DNA from: Endomicrobium sp.
GTDB lineage: Bacteria; Elusimicrobiota; Endomicrobiia; Endomicrobiales; Endomicrobiaceae
DNA length: 11,418 nucleotides
Direction of reading: 5' to 3'
Assembly (NCBI GenBank): GCA_031264895.1
Contig: JAISDI010000140.1
Span: 1-11,418, forward strand
The position numbers and the translations under genes were made by a program. The notes under the pieces are model-generated. The model worked only from the letters and a program-made list of their open reading frames with translations. It did no database searches and was not told the DNA's origin. This document shows, one piece after another, positions 6,682 to 11,418 of the stretch (within the stretch, counting starts at the first letter, position 1; each line of letters begins with the position of its first letter).

Positions 6682-7649
6682 TCATTGCCGCAGCGGCTAT
6701 AGCTGCGGCATTAATATTTTTTGGCGTATACTGTTTTTTGTCTTCGGCAGACGGCAAAAAAGTTATTTTCACTGTAAAAAGCGGGGAAAGCGCTTCGTCT
6801 GTAGCAGCTCGTTTGAAAAGTGAAAAACTCATATGCTCAAAAACTTTGTTTTTGGCTTATGCGAAATTTACGGGTTCAGCCGGCAAAATAAAAGCCGGCT
6901 ATTATGAATTTACGCGGCAGGGCGGAATGTTTAAGATTTTTGACGAGCTGAAATCAGGATCGAAAAGCCTCATAAAATTTACCGTTCCGGAAGGCAGCAA
7001 TATAAAACAAACTGCGGAAATCATAGCTTCAAAAGGGACGACGGATAAAGATAAGTTTATAAAAATCGCCGAAGAAAGAAAGATGGAAGGCTATTTGATG
7101 CCGGAAACTTATTTTATAGATCCGCTTATGAGCGAAGAAGACATTATTTCTGCAATGAAAAAAGAGTTTGACAACAAAGTTACTGAGGACATGTACGAAA
7201 GAGCCGCAGAACTTGACATGACTATGGAAAAAATAATTACGATTGCTTCCATAATAGAAAAAGAAGCCGTAAACCCCGAAGAGCGCGCAACCATAGCGGC
7301 AGTTTTTTATAACAGGCTCAAAAAAAGAATCAGGCTTGAATCGTGCGCTACGGTTTTGTATGCTTTGGGCGTAAGTAAAGCAAGGCTTACGTTTGAAGAC
7401 ACGATGTTTGATTCTCCGTATAATACTTACAGACATTCCGGTCTTCCGCCCGGCCCGATTTGCAGTCCGGGAATAGAATCCATAAAAGCCGCTTTGTATC
7501 CTGCAAATTCGAGCAGTTTGTTTTTTGTTTCTAAAGGGAACGGAAGTCATATGTTTGCGGAAAGCCTCGAGCAGCACGTAAAAAATAAACGGGAAACCAA
7601 AAAAATAATAAAAAAACGCAATCAACAGAGACCGGATGCAAATAATTAA
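6654..7649 (+). CDS. mltG: Endolytic murein transglycosylase MltG (YceG-like)
   Basis: An inner-membrane lytic transglycosylase that cleaves nascent peptidoglycan strands and is thought to terminate their elongation. The 331 residues comprise a short basic start (MAKKTQNK), one membrane anchor (about 9-30), a LysM-like part (about 36-110) with TVKSGESASSVAARL, then the catalytic YceG domain: VPEGSNIKQTAEII (111-124), LMPETYF (148-154), IASIIEKEA (197-205) with Glu202 matching the catalytic Glu218 of E. coli MltG, ERATIAAVFYNRL (210-222), SPYNTYRHSGLPPGPI (254-269) and FVSKGNGSHMF (291-301). The start is GTG at 6654 with GAGGAG 11 bases upstream, inside the end of the previous gene. The motif that often reads SDPTVIY is SCATVLY here, a variant I believe occurs in other anaerobes. 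The stop region overlaps the next gene by 14 bases. Confidence 0.94.
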   Translation: MAKKTQNKIIIAAAAIAAALIFFGVYCFLSSADGKKVIFTVKSGESASSVAARLKSEKLICSKTLFLAYAKFTGSAGKIKAGYYEFTRQGGMFKIFDELKSGSKSLIKFTVPEGSNIKQTAEIIASKGTTDKDKFIKIAEERKMEGYLMPETYFIDPLMSEEDIISAMKKEFDNKVTEDMYERAAELDMTMEKIITIASIIEKEAVNPEERATIAAVFYNRLKKRIRLESCATVLYALGVSKARLTFEDTMFDSPYNTYRHSGLPPGPICSPGIESIKAALYPANSSSLFFVSKGNGSHMFAESLEQHVKNKRETKKIIKKRNQQRPDANN

Positions 7650-8046
7650 GAATTACCAGAACGAAATATACAGCATGGCTTTAAGTTTGACCGGCAGCGA
7701 GCAGACTTCAAAAAAAGCCGCCGTTAAAGCTTTTGAAAGTCTTTTAAAATCTTATTATGCGGATTCGCCGGAAACTAAAATAGAGCTTTATAAAAAGCTT
7801 TTAAAAAATATCGGAATTTTTGATATAAAGAAAAAAGATTTAAATAAAAAAGGAATAATAAATTCTGTAAAACACAATCTCGGACTTTTTGACAAAAAAG
7901 TTTTCGTTTTAAAGTATGAGTTTAATTGTCCGCTGAAAGACATCGTATATATTTTGAATTCGAACGCGGAAAAAATAAAAAAATCTCTTTATAAAAGCGC
8001 GTGGCGCGTATCGCAAATTATTGAGGATACCGAGAATGAAATGTAA
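7636..8046 (+). CDS. Divergent sigma-70 (ECF-like) family protein
   Basis: A 136-residue lysine-rich protein resembling a reduced ECF sigma factor. Residues about 5-40 (YQNEIYSMALSLTGSEQTSKKAAVKAF in pattern) look like region 2, with AAVKAF where ECF factors usually have DAVQETF. Residues about 84-128 (LFDKKVFVLKYEFNCPLKDIVYIL, then EKIKKSLYKSAWRV) look like the region 4 helix-turn-helix. Region 2 lacks the acidic DxxQ core that contacts the beta-prime subunit, so it may be inactive, strongly diverged, or a different regulator built on the fold. The ATG at 7636 is inside the end of mltG and has no strong ribosome site, suggesting coupled translation. The next gene overlaps by 11 bases and encodes an anti-sigma-like zinc finger, which is the main support for a sigma role. 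The family call is an inference from pattern. Confidence 0.55.
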   Translation: MQIIKNYQNEIYSMALSLTGSEQTSKKAAVKAFESLLKSYYADSPETKIELYKKLLKNIGIFDIKKKDLNKKGIINSVKHNLGLFDKKVFVLKYEFNCPLKDIVYILNSNAEKIKKSLYKSAWRVSQIIEDTENEM

Positions 8047-8251
8047 AGAAGCCGTTTATGAAATCGCCCCTTTTTGCCGTGGCGATATGGAAGAACAAAA
8101 AGAAAAAGAGTTTAAAAGACATACCACAGTCTGTAAAGACTGCGCGCGCAGCCTGTTTAGAATAAGAAAAACTTTAGAATACCTTTATGCCAATGTTCCG
8201 GAGATAAAAACTGTAGATTTGACCGGCGATATACAAATAAAATATAAGTGA
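8036..8251 (+). CDS. Minimal zinc-finger anti-sigma (ZAS, zf-HC2-like) protein
   Basis: A 71-residue soluble protein with a full ZAS zinc site: Cys3 (MKCKEA), then His29-x3-Cys33-x2-Cys36 (HTTVCKDC), the spacing used by ChrR/RsrA-type anti-sigma domains that wrap ECF sigma factors. A helix follows (about 37-52). There is no membrane segment and no sensory domain, so it would be a cytoplasmic, domain-only anti-sigma factor, possibly redox-sensitive through the thiol ligands as in RsrA. The ATG at 8036 is chosen because GAGG (8023-8026) lies 9 bases upstream and it gives the usual short lead before the first Cys; a TTG at 8021 is less likely. It overlaps the sigma-like gene by 11 bases, the arrangement expected of a cognate pair, and is 12 bases before the cysteine desulfurase gene. 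Confidence 0.7.
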   Translation: MKCKEAVYEIAPFCRGDMEEQKEKEFKRHTTVCKDCARSLFRIRKTLEYLYANVPEIKTVDLTGDIQIKYK

Positions 8252-8263
8252 TCAGAGGTTTAC

Positions 8264-9457
8264 ATGGAAAAAAGAAAAATTTATCTGGATAACAGCGCAA
8301 CGACGCAAACGGACGAGGCAGTCGTAAAAGAAATGCTTCCGTATTTTTCCGACATATACGGCAACGCTTCAAGTTTTCATTCTTTTGGGCGCGAAGCCAG
8401 AACGGCTCTTGACGAAGCCAGAACAAAAATCGCATCTTTGCTTAACGCTTCCCCTGAAGAAATTATATTTACGGGCTGCGGCACCGAATCGGACAATTTG
8501 GCTATATTCGGAATTTTGAGCGCCTTCGGCAAAAAAGGACACATTATAACAAGTAAAATAGAACATCACGCGGTTCTTCATTCATGTGAACGTCTGGAAA
8601 AAAACGGATATGAAGTAACTTATGTGGATACGGACAAAAGCGGCAAAGTTTGCGCCGAAGACGTCATAAAAGCCGTAAAAGAAAATACTCTTCTTGTAAC
8701 GATAATGCACGCCAATAACGAAGTCGGCACAATACAGCCCATAGAAGAAATAGCCGCCGGATTAAAAATCATAAACAAAAACAGAAAAGATAAAATATAC
8801 TTCCATACCGACGCCGTTCAGACCGCGGGCAAAATCAAGCTTGACGTAGAAAAACTCGGAGCAGACTTGCTTTCGATAGCGGCGCATAAATTTCACGGCC
8901 CTAAAGGAATAGGCGTTTTGTACGTTAAAAAAGGAACGAATATTTCTCCGATAATTTTCGGCGGACATCATGAAAACGGTTTGCGTCCCGGAACGGAAAA
9001 CGTGGCTTTTGCAAAAGCTATGGCCAAAGCTTTGGAAATTGCTGATGCGGATATGCAGGAGCATAATAAATATGTGTTTCGTTTGAGAGAAAAACTCAAA
9101 AAAGGAATTCTTGATACGATTCCGCAAGTTTTTATCAACGGCAGCGGCGAAAATTCAGTGGCCGGCATACTCAATGTCAGTTTTACTTATATAGAAGGCG
9201 AATCGCTTTTGCTTAAACTTGACATGAAAGGAATCGCCGCTTCGACGGGTTCTGCCTGCGCGTCGGGTTCGTCCGACCCTTCGCACGTTTTAACGGCCAT
9301 GTGCGTTGATCCCATAGCTGCTCAAGGAGCCATTCGCTTTTCAATGAGTTATAAAAATACGGAAGAAGAAATAGATTATGTTCTATCCGTTTTGCCGCAG
9401 CTTGTAGACAGCCTGCGCGCAATGTCTCCGGTATGGCAGTCAAAAAAGAACGATTGA
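8264..9457 (+). CDS. Cysteine desulfurase, NifS/IscS type
   Basis: A PLP enzyme converting cysteine to alanine and passing sulfur as a persulfide to Fe-S cluster or tRNA thiolation partners. The 397 residues match class I (NifS/IscS) enzymes. Motifs: YLDNSATT (7-14), TGCGTESDNLAI (70-81), EHHAVL (100-105) with His101 stacking on PLP, NNEVGTIQPI (151-160), HTDAVQTAGK (181-190), SIAAHKFHGPKGIG (204-217) with the PLP-forming Lys209, GGHHENGLRPGTEN (233-246) and STGSACASGSSDPSHVL (327-343) with the persulfide Cys332. AGAGG lies 5 bases before the ATG. No scaffold gene (iscU/nifU), iscR or mnmA is adjacent, so the acceptor is unknown and iscS versus nifS is left open. The organism needs sulfur delivery for the roughly ten Fe-S centres of its hydrogenase, but a direct link is only an inference. 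Confidence 0.95.
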   Translation: MEKRKIYLDNSATTQTDEAVVKEMLPYFSDIYGNASSFHSFGREARTALDEARTKIASLLNASPEEIIFTGCGTESDNLAIFGILSAFGKKGHIITSKIEHHAVLHSCERLEKNGYEVTYVDTDKSGKVCAEDVIKAVKENTLLVTIMHANNEVGTIQPIEEIAAGLKIINKNRKDKIYFHTDAVQTAGKIKLDVEKLGADLLSIAAHKFHGPKGIGVLYVKKGTNISPIIFGGHHENGLRPGTENVAFAKAMAKALEIADADMQEHNKYVFRLREKLKKGILDTIPQVFINGSGENSVAGILNVSFTYIEGESLLLKLDMKGIAASTGSACASGSSDPSHVLTAMCVDPIAAQGAIRFSMSYKNTEEEIDYVLSVLPQLVDSLRAMSPVWQSKKND

Positions 9458-9492
9458 TAATAATAATTGTATGATGAGGGGTATTTTCTCGT

Positions 9493-10347
9493 ATGAACGT
9501 TAAAACTTGGGCAAAAAATCTTGTGACTGCAAAGCCGTTTGAAGTTTTTATCAGCATTGTTATAGTTGTAAATTGTCTGTTCATAGGCATTGAAACATAT
9601 TTTCACAATCCTAAAATTTATATAACCCAGCAGATAGCTCTATCCATATTTATATTTGAAATAATTTTACGTTTTATTGCAGCCGACGGAATAAAATCTT
9701 TTTTTAAAAACGGCTGGAACGTTTTTGATTTGTCGCTGATAATAATAAGTTTGGTGCCGGAATCATTATTTGCTCATCCTGCGGCCATAACTTCTTTAAG
9801 AATTTTGAGGGTGTTCAGAGTTTTAAGGCTCGTAAGAGCCGCTCCGGAAATAAAACTTATTATAAACGTTTTAATCCGTTCTTTCAGCGCATTGACTTAT
9901 AATGCTTTGTTTTTCTGCATATTCTTATATTTATTTGCGATTATCGGAGTTACATTATTTAAACTGCCGGCAGTAAACGCGCAAACCCCGCCCGAAATTA
10001 TACTGGCTATGAAAGAAATGAAAACGATTGCTCCAAACAGCCCTGAAAATGCTCCGGAACCGTACGGAACGCTTCACGAGTCGATGTTTACGCTGTTTCG
10101 GATTATGACCGGCGACGATTGGACTGACATGCGTTATAATCTGTTAAAAGCATACGAACTAAAACTTATACATGTTCCGCCTTTTATAATAACGGTTTTT
10201 CATATAATGTGGTTTTGTCTGTCGGCATTTTTACTTTTAAATCTTGTGGTCGGCGCGATAGTCAACAACTATCAGGTAATCATGGAAGAAATGAGAAAAA
10301 AGAAAGAATCAAAGCTGCCGGAAAATCAGAACACGACAAACACATAA
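9493..10347 (+). CDS. Six-TM voltage-gated cation channel (bacterial Nav/Cav type)
   Basis: A homotetrameric voltage-gated channel subunit of the NaChBac superfamily, 284 residues. S1 about 18-36; S2 46-64 with Glu56; S3 74-88 with WNVFDLS (Asp79); S4 100-117 with five arginines at every third position (Arg103, 106, 109, 112, 115); S4-S5 linker 118-132; S5 135-157; an unusually long turret (158-193); pore helix and filter 194-212; S6 228-262 ending NLVVGAIVNNYQVI; then a short charged, probably coiled-coil tail (263-275). The filter is TGDDWTD (206-212), with three acidic residues where sodium-selective relatives have LESW; this resembles the calcium-selective engineered channel CavAb (TLDDWSD). 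Calcium selectivity is therefore an inference. The ATG at 9493 has GATGAGGGG 12 bases upstream. It follows the desulfurase by 35 bases, last in the cluster. Family certain; ion uncertain. Confidence 0.92.
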   Translation: MNVKTWAKNLVTAKPFEVFISIVIVVNCLFIGIETYFHNPKIYITQQIALSIFIFEIILRFIAADGIKSFFKNGWNVFDLSLIIISLVPESLFAHPAAITSLRILRVFRVLRLVRAAPEIKLIINVLIRSFSALTYNALFFCIFLYLFAIIGVTLFKLPAVNAQTPPEIILAMKEMKTIAPNSPENAPEPYGTLHESMFTLFRIMTGDDWTDMRYNLLKAYELKLIHVPPFIITVFHIMWFCLSAFLLLNLVVGAIVNNYQVIMEEMRKKKESKLPENQNTTNT

Positions 10348-10404
10348 AAAAATCGTCAAAGTTGTCATACCAAAAAAAACATATGTTTTCATGTGTTTGT
10401 CATG
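10332..10404 (+). repeat. Long stem-loop across the channel gene's end
   Basis: GACAAACACAT (10335-10345) and ATGTGTTTGTC (10391-10401) are perfectly complementary over 11 bp, and after one mismatch 3 more pairs are possible. The left arm covers the last codons of the channel gene and touches its stop codon. Inside the 45-base loop sits a 14-bp palindrome, AAAACATATGTTTT (10376-10389). It may protect the mRNA 3' end or act as a weak terminator; there is no T-run after the right arm. Confidence 0.55.
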
Positions 10405-10415
10405 TCGTTCTATCA

Positions 10416-10432
10416 TGCCGCCTGCAAAGGCA
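10416..10432 (-). repeat. Inverted copy of the dispersed 17-bp repeat
   Basis: The 17 bases TGCCGCCTGCAAAGGCA are the exact reverse complement of 5413-5429 in the tandem-repeat block between hydA and ruvX. ATGCC (10415-10419) can pair with GGCAT (10429-10433) to give a small hairpin. A 17-base match about 5 kb apart in two non-coding spots points to a dispersed intergenic repeat family. Confidence 0.65.
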
Positions 10433-10433
10433 T

Positions 10434-10462
10434 TTGATAATATTTAATAAAATAGGTACAAT
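10434..10462 (+). promoter_or_regulatory. Promoter of the small membrane protein gene
   Basis: TTGATA (10434-10439) and TACAAT (10457-10462) are separated by exactly 17 bases, a near-consensus sigma70-type promoter with a predicted start around 10469. A 9-bp inverted repeat, ATTTGATAA (10432-10440) and TTATCAAAT (10463-10471), frames it: one arm contains the -35 box and the other covers the likely start site. A dimeric repressor bound there would block the promoter, so this is a good operator candidate. Confidence 0.65.
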
Positions 10463-10493
10463 TTATCAAATATATAAAAAAACGGAGGAAAAA

Positions 10494-10655
10494 ATGTATA
10501 TAGATTTTGCATCAGATTGGCCTGCATATTTTTTTATGGCGGCATTTTTAGTATTTATAGTTTACGTAGTCATAAAAGGTCATCCCAAAGCAGTTGAAGA
10601 CGATTCGATTGTAGAAAAAGCGCAGGAAGTAAAAAAGAAATTAATAAATAAATAA
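10494..10655 (+). CDS. Small single-span membrane protein of unknown function
   Basis: A 53-residue protein that I do not recognise. It has a short acidic/aromatic N-terminus (MYIDFASDWPAYFF), one strongly hydrophobic segment (about 11-27), a basic turn (KGHPK, 28-32), and a charged C-terminal helix rich in Lys, Glu and Asp (33-53). The layout predicts an N-out or periplasmic start with a cytoplasmic charged tail, in the style of small accessory subunits of membrane complexes, but no partner is evident. Support for a real gene is strong for its size: a near-consensus promoter at 10434-10462, GGAGG (10484-10488) 5 bases before the ATG, and a classic terminator 5 bases after the stop codon, forming a complete monocistronic unit. 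A longer reading of the same frame from 10209 runs through the channel gene and is not credible. Confidence 0.75.
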   Translation: MYIDFASDWPAYFFMAAFLVFIVYVVIKGHPKAVEDDSIVEKAQEVKKKLINK

Positions 10656-10660
10656 TTTAA

Positions 10661-10687
10661 AAGCCCCGCAAAAGCGGGGCTTTTTTT
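10661..10687 (+). terminator. Rho-independent terminator
   Basis: AAGCCCCGC (10661-10669), loop AAAA, then GCGGGGCTT (10674-10682) and a T-run to 10687. The stem is 9 bp with a GC core. It ends transcription of the small membrane protein gene. On the other strand the flanking A/T runs (AAAA before the stem) give a shorter T-tract, so it may act in both directions. Confidence 0.93.
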
Positions 10688-10809
10688 ATATCCTTTCAGC
10701 CTCATACAGCGCGCCGTTCAACGTATGAAAACCTATATTTTTTGTAAGCCATTTCATGCGTCTGCCGTTCTAAAATACTGCCCGCAAGAGCATGTTGACT
10801 AAAAATCAC
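10686..10809 (-). pseudogene. Possible frameshifted C-terminal gene remnant
   Basis: On the minus strand one frame reads protein-like residues from about 10809 (FSQHALAGSILERQTHEMAY) and then runs into a nonsense tail; shifting by one base at the A6 run (T6 on the plus strand, 10738-10743) continues as NIGFHTLNGALYEAERI and a TAA stop at 10686-10688. Removing one A would join the two into about 40 residues with no stop. The stop touches the bidirectional-looking terminator, as expected for a convergent gene's end. The parent family is not recognised; the style of the tail suggests an acetyltransferase-like or similar small enzyme, but that is only an impression. No start codon or ribosome site remains; the region overlaps the -35 box of the tRNA promoter. 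Chance similarity to protein cannot be excluded. Confidence 0.3.
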
Positions 10810-10823
10810 TTTTATTATAAAAT
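10795..10823 (+). promoter_or_regulatory. Promoter of the tRNA-Leu gene
   Basis: TTGACT (10795-10800), a 17-base spacer and TAAAAT (10818-10823). The predicted start is about 10830, some 13 bases before the mature tRNA 5' end. The hexamers are identical to those upstream of rex. Confidence 0.7.
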
Positions 10824-10842
10824 ACAACCCTGTTCATTTAAA

Positions 10843-10931
10843 GCCGAGGTGGTGGAATTGGCAGACACGTGAGACTCAAAATCTCAAGTTGCTTAGGCGG
10901 CGTGCGGGTTCAAGTCCCGCCCTCGGCACCA
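10843..10931 (+). tRNA. tRNA-Leu (anticodon CAA)
   Basis: A class II tRNA of 89 bases including an encoded CCA end. Acceptor stem GCCGAGG (10843-10849) pairs with CCTCGGC (10921-10927), discriminator A, CCA at 10929-10931. The anticodon stem TGAGA/TCTCA (10870-10874 and 10882-10886) closes the loop CTCAAAA with anticodon CAA at 10877-10879, reading UUG. A long variable arm with G-U pairs (about 10888-10901) and a T-arm GCGGG-TTCAAGT-CCCGC (10904-10920) complete the leucine-type structure. It stands alone, with its own promoter; the following T-rich bases may end transcription, without a clear hairpin. Confidence 0.97.
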
Positions 10932-11058
10932 AAAAATCTTCAACTTTTTTATCCTTTTCTTTTTACGTATAGAACCTTATCATTGTAATTTTCTATTCTT
11001 CCTAAACACTCTCTTTTTTTGACTTTGTGTTACCTGACTTGGCCCTTTTGTTGACCAC

Positions 11059-11418
11059 TTACAATTTTAGGCGATTTATGATTTTTTCAGTTTCGGCATC
11101 AATTTGAGGTTGAGCGGTGTATTCTTTGTTGCCGATCTGAATTATTCCCGTTTTTATTGGTTCTAATTTTTTAACAAATTTCTTGATACTTAACTTCGTT
11201 CTCTCTTGTATATATCTGCTTATCGCTAACGCTGCAAAACATATCGTCAAATGCGCTTCTATGCTGTCTCTGGTTTGATGATATATCGGTCTTGCTTGCA
11301 AATCTGACTTTGCCATCCTAAAACTTTTTTCAACTTGAAATAAATTATGATACGCGTCTATCACTGTTTGCTCTTCACAGCTTAAATTCGTCACATAACC
11401 CTTTATTCCTGCCATTTG
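11059..11418 (-). mobile_element. IS4-superfamily (IS1634-like) transposase, C-terminal part
   Basis: The last 120 codons of a DDE transposase, read leftward; the frame stays open to the window edge (the codon before the first visible Met encodes Gln), so the truncation is from the window. The segment AYHNLFQVEKSFRMAKSDL, then ARPIYHQTRDSIEAHLTICF, is the C-terminal signature of IS1634-type enzymes; the Glu in QVEKSFR is the expected third member of the DDE catalytic triad, with the following Lys/Arg in the usual Y-R-E-K style arrangement. It then continues with a helical tail and stops at 11059-11061. The two other catalytic Asp residues and the left portion of the element lie beyond the window. 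The terminal inverted repeat on the tRNA side should be between 10932 and 11058 but cannot be fixed without the other end. Confidence 0.8.

Noticed and set aside
7029..7625. A 198-codon minus-strand open frame within mltG
   Set aside because: It mirrors mltG codons, is rich in Phe, Tyr and Arg as expected from antisense of Lys/Glu-rich coding sequence, and has no family features.
10209..10655. A 148-codon open frame covering the end of the channel gene and the small protein
   Set aside because: Its first 95 codons overlap the well-supported channel gene in another frame, and a promoter and ribosome site sit inside it directly before the ATG at 10494. Only the last 53 codons are taken as a gene.

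Overview
The window looks like chromosomal DNA of an obligately anaerobic, fermentative bacterium of moderate-to-low GC content. The evidence is a redox-sensing repressor (Rex) leading a complete three-subunit NAD-linked [FeFe]-hydrogenase operon, with no respiratory genes in view. Coding style (AT-rich third positions, several GTG/TTG starts, tight overlaps) and gene content would fit Elusimicrobiota/Endomicrobia or a similar gut or sediment anaerobe. That assignment is a guess from general resemblance and the sequence does not prove it.

Layout. (1) 1-230: leader with a good sigma70-type promoter and inverted repeats that could be operators. (2) 231-5281: operon rex-hydC(nuoE-like)-hydB(nuoF-like)-hydA. 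The three Hyd proteins carry a full set of Fe-S clusters, an NAD/FMN module and an H-cluster, as in Thermotoga-type HydABC; Rex is expected to couple expression to NADH/NAD+. (3) 5282-5758: 477-base gene-free block made largely of repeats: a 14-bp tandem duplication, about 2.6 copies of a 37/38-bp unit, and two REP-like hairpin elements whose stems differ in sequence but keep pairing. (4) 5759-10347: one dense co-directional cluster, ruvX, a YacP-like NYN-domain gene, mltG, a degenerate sigma-70-like gene, a 71-residue zinc-finger anti-sigma-like gene, a NifS/IscS-type cysteine desulfurase and a six-TM voltage-gated cation channel. (5) 10348-10687: stem-loop region, promoter framed by a 9-bp inverted repeat, a 53-residue single-TM protein and a strong rho-independent terminator. 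(6) 10688-11058: possible frameshifted gene remnant on the minus strand, then tRNA-Leu(CAA) with its own promoter. (7) 11059-11418: C-terminal part of an IS4-superfamily (IS1634-like) transposase on the minus strand, cut by the window edge.

How the parts work together. HydABC would dispose of electrons from NADH (and probably reduced ferredoxin, by confurcation) as H2, or run in reverse, under Rex control. The second cluster mixes housekeeping functions (DNA/RNA processing, peptidoglycan strand termination, sulfur mobilisation) with a possible small sigma/anti-sigma pair. The most notable single observation is the channel: it has a five-arginine S4 and the native selectivity filter TGDDWTD, whose acidic pattern matches engineered calcium-selective bacterial channels rather than the usual LESW sodium filter.
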